Source: Actinomycetota bacterium
GTDB lineage: Bacteria; Actinomycetota; Geothermincolia; Fen-727; Anoxymicrobiaceae
Direction: 5' to 3'
DNA: 10,302 nucleotides
Assembly: GCA_016649525.1 (NCBI GenBank)
Contig: JAENXM010000050.1
Coordinates: 1-10,302, forward strand
Under the pieces are notes generated by a model. The model had not been told where the DNA came from. It saw only the letters and a program-made list of their open reading frames with translations, and searched no databases. Position numbers and translations under genes: made by a program. This document shows positions 1 through 6,868 of this stretch, in pieces (the stretch's first letter is position 1; each line of letters starts with the position of its first letter).

Positions 1-1076
1 CGCCTCAGGTAGCGATCCAGTGCCTTTTCCTGGATGAGAGCTATCACGCATCCGCCGAATCCGGCGCCCGTCATCCGGCATCCCCAGACGCCGAGCTGGT
101 TGAGCGAGATGTCCTGGAGCGCGTCGAGCTCCGGACATGACACCTCGTACAGGTCCCTCAAGGACTCGTGCGAACGGTTCATCAGGTGGCCGAGAGTCTC
201 CGGGTCACCGGCCTCGAGGCAGCGGGCCGCCTCCTCGACGCGCATGTTCTCATATATGACGTGTTCGGCCCGTCTCTGCAGGACGTCCGGCAGCGACCAG
301 CGGGCGCGCTCGAACTCGTTTGCCGAGATCTGGACCAGGTTCTCCCTCGGTCCGATCTTGGCGGATAGCATCTTGAGGGCCTGCTCACTCTCCCGCTTCC
401 TTTCGTTATAAGGCGAAGTGGTGAGGGAACGCTTTACTCCCGTGCACCCGATCACGAGGGTCGTTTCCTTGAGGTTGAAAGGGATGTGCCGGTAGTCGAG
501 CGTCGCGCTGTCGAGCAGGAGGGCATGGTCCTTCCTCGCGAAAGCGACGGTGAACTGGTCCATGACCCCGCACGCGATGCCCACAAAATCGTTCTCGGCC
601 CGCAGGCCCGCCTTTACCGCGGACTCGGGTGTCAGCTTGCATCCCAGGCTCTCCATCCCCAGGGCGGTGGCCATCTCGATGGAGGCCGAGGAGGAAAGAC
701 CGGCATCCAGAGGGAGGTCACTGAAATACAGGCCGTCGAAGGGCGGCAGTTCCCCGCACGTTTCCCTGGCGAAAAGGAAGACCCCTCTGACGTAATCGGC
801 CCAGTCGTTATCCCTGGTTATATCAGCGGGCCTGAACCGGGCTTCGAGGTCGAGGTTGGCGGAGTAGAGACGCGCCGGGGGTAGTTCCGAACTGCGTATG
901 AGCAGGTAAATGCCTTTCTCGATTGCGAAAGGAAGCACCAGGCCGCCGTTGTAGTCGGTATGCTCGCCGATCAGGTTGATCCTGCCGGGGGCGAAATACG
1001 CGTCAATCTCCCCTCCGCGCCCGAAGCGTGTCTCGAAGTCGAGAAGCTGTTTCTTGATCTCGGCATCTTCCAGCAC
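1..1076 (-). CDS. galK: Galactokinase, 3' end cut by window edge
   Basis: GHMP-family kinase that phosphorylates galactose at C1 with ATP, the entry step of the Leloir pathway, in the cytoplasm. I translated 358 codons from a GTG. The galactokinase signature GRINLIGEHTDY is at residues 31-42, the phosphate-binding loop GLSSSAS at 126-132, the catalytic-Asp segment CGVMDQF at 169-175 (Asp173), the VKRSL...YNERKRE segment at 214-229, and the C-terminal GHMP glycine motif GAGFGG at 337-342. Family members are about 380-390 residues, so only about 30 residues are missing. The GTG shares its G with the galT stop (TAGTG), and an in-frame TGA lies two codons upstream, so GTG is the only reasonable common start. 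A run of six G's about 10 bases upstream can serve as ribosome site. One mild oddity is that the usual Gly before the phosphate loop (P-L-G-A-G) is Asp (P-L-D-A-G). Family call is secure. Confidence 0.97.
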   Translation of the reverse strand, partial: MLEDAEIKKQLLDFETRFGRGGEIDAYFAPGRINLIGEHTDYNGGLVLPFAIEKGIYLLIRSSELPPARLYSANLDLEARFRPADITRDNDWADYVRGVFLFARETCGELPPFDGLYFSDLPLDAGLSSSASIEMATALGMESLGCKLTPESAVKAGLRAENDFVGIACGVMDQFTVAFARKDHALLLDSATLDYRHIPFNLKETTLVIGCTGVKRSLTTSPYNERKRESEQALKMLSAKIGPRENLVQISANEFERARWSLPDVLQRRAEHVIYENMRVEEAARCLEAGDPETLGHLMNRSHESLRDLYEVSCPELDALQDISLNQLGVWGCRMTGAGFGGCVIALIQEKALDRYLR

Positions 1077-2074
1077 TAGTCATTTCCCCCCAAAATGCCC
1101 TTTAGCTGCCGGTCCACTTTTTCACGAAGCTCTACGGCCTTTTCCTCCGGGTAAGTGTCATTGATGGTCGCCCAGGCCCCGGACTCCGACGCAGCAAAGA
1201 ACTTCAACCTGTCGCGGCTCCTCATCGGCGGATAGAACTCGATGTGAAAGTGGTAGTACGGATACTCTCTTCCGTCGCTGGGGGCCTGGTGCATGCACAT
1301 CATGTAAGGGAACGGGAAGCCGAAGAGGCTGTCATACGCGCCCGTGATGCATTTCAGCGTCAGCGCGAGGCCCCGCCTTTCTTCTTCGGTCATCGTCGAA
1401 AGGCTTCCTGTGTGCCGGTCACTGACGATGATCACCTCGTAAGGATAATCCGCGAAGGGTGGGATGAAAGCGGTGAATCCCGAATGTCTGAAGACCACCC
1501 TCGAGCCTTCGTTCAACTCGTGTTCGGCGAGGTCGCAGAGAAGGCAACTGCCTTTCTTCTTGTAGTGCTCCTCGGCGGCGGCAAGCTCCGTCTCGATCTT
1601 CAGGGGGATGTATGAGTAAGCGTAGATCTGTCCGTGCGGGTGGATCATTGTGACGCCCACCGCCTCACCCCGGTTCTCGAATATGAAGACGTACTCTATT
1701 GCCGGAACGGCGCCGAGCTCCCGATAGCGCTCCTCCCAGTGGTCAACGAGTTTCGAGATGTGTTCTAGTGGAAGTTCGGGGAGGGTTATGTCGTGCAGCG
1801 GGGAGTAGAGGGTGACCTCGCATTTCCCGAGGGCGGGCCGCACCGGTATCAGGTCGTCTCCGGCAATGCCTGGCTCAGGCGGCTCTAACGTGAGGGAAGG
1901 GAAGTCGTTGTCGTATGCCAGGATGTCGTAATCATCGGGTACTTTGCCCGAGCCCGGGCAGAACGGGCACTGCTCCTCCTCGAGGTGCGGGCGCTCCTGC
2001 CGGTGCGGAGCGACGATCAGCCACGTCTTGATCAAAGGGTTCCACCTGAGTTCCGCCAAGTCCACCTCCACCAT
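1076..2074 (-). CDS. galT: Galactose-1-phosphate uridylyltransferase
   Basis: HIT-superfamily enzyme that exchanges UMP between UDP-glucose and galactose-1-phosphate, giving UDP-galactose and glucose-1-phosphate. The 332-residue protein has the zinc-site motif CPFC at residues 36-39, a second CxxC at 177-180, and the catalytic HPHGQ at 145-149, whose second His (147) forms the uridylyl intermediate. The C-terminal HFHIEFYPP segment (275-283) is also typical. Length is normal for bacterial GalT (about 330-350). The ATG start sits about 24-30 bases downstream of a convincing promoter, although its ribosome site is weak. A TTG at codon 6 preceded by GGAGGT is a less likely alternative. It overlaps galK by one base, so the two are probably translationally coupled in one operon. 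No epimerase (galE) gene is seen in the window. Assignment is secure. Confidence 0.97.
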   Translation of the reverse strand: MVEVDLAELRWNPLIKTWLIVAPHRQERPHLEEEQCPFCPGSGKVPDDYDILAYDNDFPSLTLEPPEPGIAGDDLIPVRPALGKCEVTLYSPLHDITLPELPLEHISKLVDHWEERYRELGAVPAIEYVFIFENRGEAVGVTMIHPHGQIYAYSYIPLKIETELAAAEEHYKKKGSCLLCDLAEHELNEGSRVVFRHSGFTAFIPPFADYPYEVIIVSDRHTGSLSTMTEEERRGLALTLKCITGAYDSLFGFPFPYMMCMHQAPSDGREYPYYHFHIEFYPPMRSRDRLKFFAASESGAWATINDTYPEEKAVELREKVDRQLKGILGGND

Positions 2075-2104
2075 TTCGAGCCGCGTCCCGGAGCTGCACG
2101 ACTG

Positions 2105-2133
2105 ATATTAATTTGAACTCGGTGCGCTTTCAA
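2105..2133 (-). promoter_or_regulatory. Sigma70-like promoter for galT-galK
   Basis: Read on the minus strand, TTGAAA (2128-2133) is followed after exactly 17 bases by TAATAT (2105-2110). Each hexamer is one or two bases from consensus and the spacing is optimal. Predicted transcription start is near 2098, leaving a short leader of about 24 bases before the galT ATG at 2074. I see no clear operator repeat around it, so regulation by galactose is not evident from sequence. Confidence 0.6.
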
Positions 2134-2193
2134 GCGACCGGCGCCGGCAAGCCCTATCCACCTTCGGAGTGCTAATGATAACAAAAGATAGGA

Positions 2194-2236
2194 TAAAATA
2201 GCCGCGACAGGTCGATTCGAAGCAACCTCCGGAGGT
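2194..2236 (+). promoter_or_regulatory. Upstream region and ribosome site of the AOR gene
   Basis: The divergent intergenic region (2075-2245) is AT-rich near 2174-2200 and holds a -10-like TAAAAT at 2194-2199. I find no good -35 hexamer 16-18 bases upstream, so the promoter is only a candidate. The ribosome site GGAGGT (2231-2236) is strong. It lies in a perfect 12-base palindrome, ACCTCCGGAGGT (2225-2236), so the site may pair with itself or between transcripts. Spacing from GGAGG to the ATG at 2246 is 10 bases. Confidence 0.35.
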
Positions 2237-2245
2237 GTTGTATTG

Positions 2246-4294
2246 ATGGACGGGTACTACGGGAAGATTCTGAAGGTCGATCTCACCAAAGGGACTACCG
2301 AGGTGTTCGAGCCTGACCCTCAGCTCTATCGGGATTACCTGGGCGGAAGCGGCCTTGCCGCGAAGCTCTTCTTCGACATGGGGGCATGGAAGGAAGACCC
2401 TCTCGGCCCCGGCAACCCCCTTTTCGTAATGCACGGCCCGCTCTCCGGCACCACGCTTCCTGGCTGCTCCCGCCTCGAGGTGTGCGCGAAGTCGCCCCTC
2501 ACCGGGATCTGGGGCGAGTCGAGCATGGGCGGCCACGTCTCGCCGCAGTTCAGGGGCACCGGATACGACGGCATCATAGCCACGGGAGCTTCGAAGAAGC
2601 CGGTATACCTTTGGGTGACCGACGAAGATGTCGAGATACGCGACGCCTCCCACCTGTGGAGCAAGGACACATTTGAGACCGAGGAAGCCCTGAGCGAAGA
2701 GCTGGGCGACAAGCGTGTCAGGGTGATGTCCATCGGCCAGGCCGGTGAGAACCTGGTCAAGTACGCGGCGATAGTTAACGACAAGGGGAGCCTCGCGGGC
2801 CGCACCGGTATGGGCGCGGTTATGGGCTCGAAGAAACTCAAGGCTATCGCCTTCCGCGGTAAGTCGAAGACCACCATCACTGACGAGAAGGCCTACAAGG
2901 AGCTCATCTCCCGCGCCAAGGAAGAGACAAAGAGCAGCCTCGTGGCCGAGGGTTTCCACCTGTACGGTTCCAACGTCGGCATGGAGATGGGGATGGCCAT
3001 AGGCGACGTGCCCGTGAAGAACTGGCGCGAGGCACAGTGGGAGCGGGGGATGGACGCGCTCTCGGGTGTCACGGTGGCCGAGACCATACTGACGAAGCGG
3101 CACTCTTGCTACGGGTGCGCGGTGGGTTGCAAGCGCATCGTCAAGATCGACTACGGCCCGTACGCGATGGAGGAGGGGCCGGGGCTCGAGTATGAGGGAG
3201 CCGCGGGACTGGGCACGCTCCAGCGATGCGACAACCTTGACGCGGTCTCCAAGGCGAACGAGCTGACGGACCGCTACGGCATGGACTGTATTTCGGCGGG
3301 CAGCACTATCGCTTATGCCACCGAGGCTTTTCAGGAGGGCCTTATCACGTTGAAGGACACCGGGGGGATGGAGCTGTCATGGGGGAACCCCGAGAATCTT
3401 GTGAAGCTCATCAAGATGATCGCTTTTCGAGAAGGGTTCGGCGATGAGCTTGCAGAGGGGAGTCGCGCGCTCTCGAAAAAATACGGCGGCGAGGATTTCG
3501 CCATCCACGTCAAGGGGCTGGAGGTTCCCATGCACGACCCCCGCGCTTTCTGGGCGATGGCGCTCACATACGCAACTGGGGTTCGGGGGGCCTGCCATGT
3601 TAACGACGACAACCTCATGGCGGAGTACGGAAACGTGAGCTTCAAGCCTGTGGGGGTGAAAGGCACCAAGCCGCTGAAGCCGGAGGGCAAGGCGGCGCAG
3701 ACGGTGGCCGCGCAGGCGTACGGGATGCTCGCAGGCTCGGCGGTCGTCTGCCTGTACGCCTGGTGGTCGATGGGCAACATAGAGATCCTGCGCGATATGT
3801 TGAACGCGGTCACGGGATACGGTTATTCCGTCGACGACCTCATGAAGGTCGGGAACCGCATATGGTACCTCAAGCGCTCCATTGACAACCTCTGCGGCAT
3901 CACGAAGGATGACGACATCGTGCCGGAGCGCATCATCAGGCCTCACGTGGAGGGTAAGACCTCCAACCTGACCAAGGTCCTTTACCCGATGATGAACGCG
4001 CTGACGGCGCACAAGATTCGCAACGAGAAGATCGTCGAGATGAACAAGAAGTTTAGCGAGAAGTACCTGCTGCCGAACATGTTCAAGACCCTGAAGTTCA
4101 TCGGTAAGATAATCCCGGGCGTCGGTGGCACGGTAAGGGACGTCGAGAAGATACGCGGACGGTTCGTCGATTTCGGCTACATGATCGACGAGTTCTACCG
4201 CTTGAGGGACCTGGACGACAGGGGCTTCCCCAGGCGTGCCCGCCTCGAGCAGCTCGGTCTGTCCGATGTTGCTGACGTCCTGGAGAAGGTATAG
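2246..4294 (+). CDS. Tungsten-type aldehyde:ferredoxin oxidoreductase family protein
   Basis: Cytoplasmic AOR-family enzyme. The family uses a bis-pterin tungsten site and one [4Fe-4S] cluster, classically oxidising aldehydes to acids with ferredoxin as acceptor. Residues 1-205 form the AFOR N-terminal pterin-binding domain, starting GYYGKILKVDL and ending AGRTGMGAVMGSKKLKAI (185-202). Cluster cysteines are C288, C291 and C295 (CYGCAVGC), and probably C502 in VVCLYAW. The active-site region includes GPGLEYEG (311-318) and HDPR...TGVRGACH (430-451). The protein is 682 residues against about 600-620 for classical AOR. The excess lies mainly between DDDIVPER (555-562) and the terminal EFYRLRDLDDRGFP (649-662), a basic, partly hydrophobic stretch. 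A TTG at 2243 is an alternative start. Substrate is not determinable: other branches (GAPOR-like, BamB-like benzoyl-CoA reductase) share the fold, and no ferredoxin or partner subunit is adjacent. Confidence 0.93.
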   Translation: MDGYYGKILKVDLTKGTTEVFEPDPQLYRDYLGGSGLAAKLFFDMGAWKEDPLGPGNPLFVMHGPLSGTTLPGCSRLEVCAKSPLTGIWGESSMGGHVSPQFRGTGYDGIIATGASKKPVYLWVTDEDVEIRDASHLWSKDTFETEEALSEELGDKRVRVMSIGQAGENLVKYAAIVNDKGSLAGRTGMGAVMGSKKLKAIAFRGKSKTTITDEKAYKELISRAKEETKSSLVAEGFHLYGSNVGMEMGMAIGDVPVKNWREAQWERGMDALSGVTVAETILTKRHSCYGCAVGCKRIVKIDYGPYAMEEGPGLEYEGAAGLGTLQRCDNLDAVSKANELTDRYGMDCISAGSTIAYATEAFQEGLITLKDTGGMELSWGNPENLVKLIKMIAFREGFGDELAEGSRALSKKYGGEDFAIHVKGLEVPMHDPRAFWAMALTYATGVRGACHVNDDNLMAEYGNVSFKPVGVKGTKPLKPEGKAAQTVAAQAYGMLAGSAVVCLYAWWSMGNIEILRDMLNAVTGYGYSVDDLMKVGNRIWYLKRSIDNLCGITKDDDIVPERIIRPHVEGKTSNLTKVLYPMMNALTAHKIRNEKIVEMNKKFSEKYLLPNMFKTLKFIGKIIPGVGGTVRDVEKIRGRFVDFGYMIDEFYRLRDLDDRGFPRRARLEQLGLSDVADVLEKV

Positions 4295-4336
4295 CGCGTT
4301 TCACGAGCGAAACCGAATATAGGACTGTTGTGCGGT

Positions 4337-4356
4337 CCTGCCGCTTCCGCGGCAGG
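4337..4356 (+). terminator. GC-rich hairpin after the AOR gene
   Basis: CCTGCCGC (4337-4344) and GCGGCAGG (4349-4356) form a perfect 8-base-pair stem with a TTCC loop, 42 bases after the AOR stop. No U-tract follows (only CCTTTC), so it is not a classical intrinsic terminator. It could be a weak terminator, an RNA-stability element or an attenuator that partly separates the AOR gene from the zinc-ribbon genes. Stem pairing is seen directly and its role is inferred. Confidence 0.4.
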
Positions 4357-4382
4357 GTCGCCTTTCAAGGGGGTAGATATCC

Positions 4383-5000
4383 ATGCGCTGTGAGAAGTGC
4401 GGCACGGAGAACATCGAGGGAAGCAGGTACTGCAAGGAGTGCCGCGCGCCGCTGTCACCCGGGGTGCCGCCCACCGGACCGGAGGCGCCGGAGACAGGAG
4501 GGGAACCGACACTCGTCGCCCGCTTCCTCACGACCGCCTGGAGCAGGAAGGGCCCGATACTGATCGCTCTCTTCGTGACCCTGATGATGGCCATCGTCTT
4601 CGCGCCGTGGGCGTTCATAAAGGTGGAAGTATTCGGGTTCTCCCTCGTGTCACGGAACTACAACGGCTGGGAGATAATAGTCCCAAGGATACTCTTCTAC
4701 CTCTCGATAATACCCCTGCTCGTCTCGCTGTTGCTCGTCGCCGGCGTCGGCACGAGGAGGCGCGTCGTGGAGACCCACATCATCACCTTTTTCGCGGGTG
4801 TTATGTTCACGGTGTGGCTCACCATCTTCGTGTTGAGCGAGGTGATAAAGTCGGTAGTGAAGAACGTGAAGGTTTTGTACGTTAGCGTTGCCGGTGGGCA
4901 GATAACCACCATTTTCCTTATCGTCGGCCTTATCCTGGGCATAATAATCACAACTTATGACAGGGGGCGGCAGCTCTCCGCCTCGTCCGAGGGAGGTTGA
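4383..5000 (+). CDS. Zinc-ribbon protein with four predicted transmembrane helices
   Basis: A 205-residue protein I do not recognise as a named family. The N-terminus is a short zinc ribbon with ligands C3, C6, C17 and C20 (CEKC...CKEC). A Pro/Gly/Glu-rich linker (about 24-43) follows, then four hydrophobic segments near 57-79, 104-123, 132-154 and 173-191. The tail is short, polar and Ser/Gly-rich. The likely topology puts both termini on the cytoplasmic side, with the zinc ribbon inside. The ATG start has a strong GGGGG ribosome site nine bases upstream. The next gene begins three bases after this stop, and its own ribosome site GGGAGG lies in this gene's last codons, so the two are almost certainly one operon. 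The matching N-terminal zinc ribbons suggest they act together at the membrane. Function is unknown, and a sensing or scaffold role is only a guess. Confidence 0.85.
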   Translation: MRCEKCGTENIEGSRYCKECRAPLSPGVPPTGPEAPETGGEPTLVARFLTTAWSRKGPILIALFVTLMMAIVFAPWAFIKVEVFGFSLVSRNYNGWEIIVPRILFYLSIIPLLVSLLLVAGVGTRRRVVETHIITFFAGVMFTVWLTIFVLSEVIKSVVKNVKVLYVSVAGGQITTIFLIVGLILGIIITTYDRGRQLSASSEGG

Positions 5001-5003
5001 GAA

Positions 5004-6620
5004 GTGGAATTGAGATTCTGGAAGAAGCCGGGCTCGAACCCGGGCAAAGTGAGCAAGTCGAATACCGGTGAGGGGCCGGGAGGCGATGTCCCGACCTGTC
5101 CTTCCTGCGGGGCGGAGGTGGAGGCGGACGCGAAGTTCTGCACCAACTGCAGCGCTCCGTTGGGGAAGGAGGGTAAGGAGAGTAAGGAGAGGGTGGAGGC
5201 GGCCGAGGCTATCGGGGGTCTGAAACCCTGGGCGGTCAAGGCGGGCGCCCGCATATCCGCGGTACCCGGGCGGGTCTGGGCCGGTGCGCTGGTCGCCGTC
5301 GTGGCCATCATCGCGGTAATCGTGGCGCTCCTGGTGGTAGCCTCGGGACACAGTCCTTCCGCGTCCGTGGACCGCTACCTGTCACGACTCGAGCAGGGTG
5401 ATCTCAAAGGCGCCTACGAGCTCGTGGCTCACACCGGGGGCAGGTTTTCCTCCTACGATTATTTCGTGAGATGGCAGGGCGTCCAGGCGCAGGAGCTGGG
5501 CCGCCTGAAGGACTACAGTGTAGAGCCGAGGAAGACCACCGGCCGCCTTTTCGGCCACCTTCTCTCGGAGGAGCCCATAAACAGTACGCCTTTTGTCGCC
5601 ACCCTCATCTATAAAGACAGATCGTTCGACGTGAACATCGACGCCGAGGACGCGGGCGGAGTCTGGCCCGCCAGGGAGTACCTTGTCAGGCTTTCCGAGG
5701 AGAAGACGAGAGTGCTCTGCACACCGGGTGGCTCGAAGATCTATATCGACGATGGGCTGGTCGGGAGCGCGGTGGAGGACAAGGCGCTGAAGGATGCTCT
5801 GTCCCTTGGCGATCTGCCCGATGACGTGGACAGCGCCATAGAGTACGCGCGAAAGCTCGTGCGCACCGCCCAGAACGCGGTGGACGAGTTCAAGCGCATC
5901 GCTCGGGAGCTGGAGAGCGTCGTGGAGAGCGCCCAGCGCATCGCCGACAGGTTCGGGACCACCGGCATGACCTGGACCGACGTGATGGACGCCGTCGACT
6001 CCACGGTGCAGCAGAGCAAGGAGCTCGGGGCCGACATCGCGCGTACCGCGGTCCACATATACTGGCTCTTCGGCGGGGGAGATGACGGGAGCATGCGCGC
6101 GCGCCTGACGCGCACGCAGACAGGGATCGACCTGAACAACCTCCCGGAGGGTTTCCATGTGATAAAAGCCGAACTACCGGGATGTAAGCCGGTGTCGAAG
6201 AGCTTCTACGCCCCCGAAGGTGTTGACATCGCCCTAGAGCCTAATGCTCCGACCGAAATGGAGCTCAAAGCGACGATGGACGCTTACTATGCGGAGCACA
6301 GTAAAGCTTTGAACACTCTGAATACTTCCGGACTTCCAGCCGTATGCTCGGGCGATCTGCTCGGCGAGGAAACCGCGAAGGTGGCGGAACTCACTACCAA
6401 AGGGCTGCACATCGTGACCGGCCTGAGCAGCCTGAAGTATAAGAAGATGAAGATGCTCGCCGAGGGCGTTGCGACCCTGGAGACCGAGGAGACCTGGAAT
6501 ATCGACACCTACCGCGGAACGGCTCTTGTCTCTGCTGCGGCGGGCGTCAAACAGAAAGCCGTGTATACGCTTGAGCGCGAGGGCGGCGCCTGGAAGGTCG
6601 CCGAGCGCAAAGTCGATTGA
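5004..6620 (+). CDS. Single-pass zinc-ribbon protein with split PEGA-like and IMS/NTF2-like domains
   Basis: A 538-residue membrane-anchored protein of unknown function. A zinc ribbon (C32, C35, C46, C49; CPSC...CTNC) is followed by a charged linker and one transmembrane helix (about 92-113). An NTF2/DUF4878-like segment follows (about 119-235; SVDRYLSRLEQGDLKGAYELV). Residues 242-255 (GGSKIYIDDGLVGS) resemble the first half of a PEGA domain, and 375-412 (LPEGFHVIKAELPGCKP) resemble its second half. Between them lies a largely helical, charged insertion (about 256-355). The C-terminus (about 417-538, ending YTLEREGGAWKVAERKV) resembles IMS/ARC6-like or NTF2-like domains. Overall architecture recalls Firmicutes TcaA/YvbJ zinc-ribbon membrane proteins. 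The GTG start is supported by GGGAGG (4991-4996) seven bases upstream, with no ATG nearby. Domain names come from pattern recognition only. Confidence 0.85.
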   Translation: MELRFWKKPGSNPGKVSKSNTGEGPGGDVPTCPSCGAEVEADAKFCTNCSAPLGKEGKESKERVEAAEAIGGLKPWAVKAGARISAVPGRVWAGALVAVVAIIAVIVALLVVASGHSPSASVDRYLSRLEQGDLKGAYELVAHTGGRFSSYDYFVRWQGVQAQELGRLKDYSVEPRKTTGRLFGHLLSEEPINSTPFVATLIYKDRSFDVNIDAEDAGGVWPAREYLVRLSEEKTRVLCTPGGSKIYIDDGLVGSAVEDKALKDALSLGDLPDDVDSAIEYARKLVRTAQNAVDEFKRIARELESVVESAQRIADRFGTTGMTWTDVMDAVDSTVQQSKELGADIARTAVHIYWLFGGGDDGSMRARLTRTQTGIDLNNLPEGFHVIKAELPGCKPVSKSFYAPEGVDIALEPNAPTEMELKATMDAYYAEHSKALNTLNTSGLPAVCSGDLLGEETAKVAELTTKGLHIVTGLSSLKYKKMKMLAEGVATLETEETWNIDTYRGTALVSAAAGVKQKAVYTLEREGGAWKVAERKVD

Positions 6621-6642
6621 TTTGAACGCAGCATTCAATCGA
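6613..6642 (+). terminator. Hairpin overlapping the stop of the zinc-ribbon operon
   Basis: TCGATTGA (6613-6620, including the TGA stop) and TCAATCGA (6635-6642) are perfect reverse complements with a 14-base loop. A competing inner stem, TTGAA/TTCAA (6622-6626/6634-6638), also exists. No T-tract follows. It could end the operon transcript or protect its 3' end, but it overlaps the candidate promoter of the downstream tRNA, so a DNA-level role is equally possible. Confidence 0.3.
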
Positions 6643-6646
6643 TAAT
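6617..6646 (+). promoter_or_regulatory. Candidate promoter for tRNA-Pro
   Basis: TTGATT (6617-6622) and GATAAT (6641-6646) are separated by 18 bases. Predicted start near 6653 would give a leader of about 11 bases before the tRNA at 6664, which is reasonable for a tRNA gene. The -35 overlaps the end of the upstream coding sequence. Alternatively the tRNA is co-transcribed from upstream and processed. Confidence 0.35.
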
Positions 6647-6663
6647 ATCTTCGGAGCAACTTT

Positions 6664-6741
6664 CGGGGTGTAGCGCAGCCAGGTTAGCGCGCGTGCTTTG
6701 GGAGCACGAGGCCGGCGGTTCGAATCCGCCCACCCCGACCA
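6664..6741 (+). tRNA. tRNA-Pro (anticodon UGG), CCA encoded
   Basis: A complete cloverleaf is visible. The 7-base-pair acceptor stem is CGGGGTG (6664-6670) with CACCCCG (6731-6737), followed by discriminator A6738 and genomic CCA (6739-6741). The D arm contains AGCCAGGTTA flanked by GCGC repeats. The anticodon stem is CGTGC/GCACG with loop TTTGGGA (6697-6703), giving anticodon TGG (6699-6701) followed by G37, as expected for tRNA-Pro. The T arm is GGCGG TTCGAAT CCGCC. It reads CCA and, by wobble or modification, other proline codons. Confidence 0.97.
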
Positions 6742-6782
6742 GGATCTTTCACCAGTCATTCCCTCATGGTTGATAAAAGATA

Positions 6783-6810
6783 TTGCATTTGGGCTGCCCT
6801 GATGTATTAT
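6783..6810 (+). promoter_or_regulatory. Candidate promoter for the formate dehydrogenase operon
   Basis: TTGCAT (6783-6788) and TATTAT (6805-6810) are separated by 16 bases in an otherwise AT-rich patch between the tRNA and the formate dehydrogenase gene. Transcription would begin near 6817, giving a leader of about 50 bases. An overlapping TATACT (6808-6813) is an alternative -10 with a longer spacer. Confidence 0.45.
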
Positions 6811-6836
6811 ACTTGGCCACAAACGGCTTGATTGGC

Positions 6837-6860
6837 TTACCGCTCATAAAGCGGAGGTAA
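6837..6860 (+). promoter_or_regulatory. Leader hairpin covering the fdhA ribosome site
   Basis: CCGCT (6840-6844) pairs with AGCGG (6850-6854) around a CATAA loop. Flanking TTA (6837-6839) can pair with TAA (6858-6860) across a short bulge. The ribosome site GGAGG (6853-6857), 11 bases before the GTG start, is partly inside this stem and its bulge. Partial sequestration of the ribosome site may tune translation. I see no resemblance to a known riboswitch, and the element is small. Confidence 0.3.
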
Positions 6861-6868
6861 TCAGAAGA

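Noticed and set aside
2108..3103. 331-residue ORF on the minus strand
   Set aside because: Lies antisense to the strongly conserved AOR N-terminal half. Its translation is low-complexity, Arg/His/Leu-rich, with no recognisable motif, typical of a high-GC shadow frame.
5161..5197. Short GTAAGGAGA-like tandem repeat
   Set aside because: It is only a few copies of a purine-rich motif encoding the Lys/Glu/Ser linker after the zinc ribbon. This is ordinary low-complexity linker coding.
5382..6158. 258-residue ORF on the minus strand
   Set aside because: Shadow of the 538-residue zinc-ribbon protein. It has no ribosome site or motif.
6664..6741. tRNA gene as an integration site for a mobile element
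   Set aside because: No integrase gene or direct repeat of the tRNA 3' end was seen in the window, and the genes on both sides look like ordinary chromosome.
6742..6868. Possible small ORF or ncRNA between the tRNA and fdhA
   Set aside because: No start with ribosome site and no extended structure other than the candidate promoter and leader hairpin already listed.
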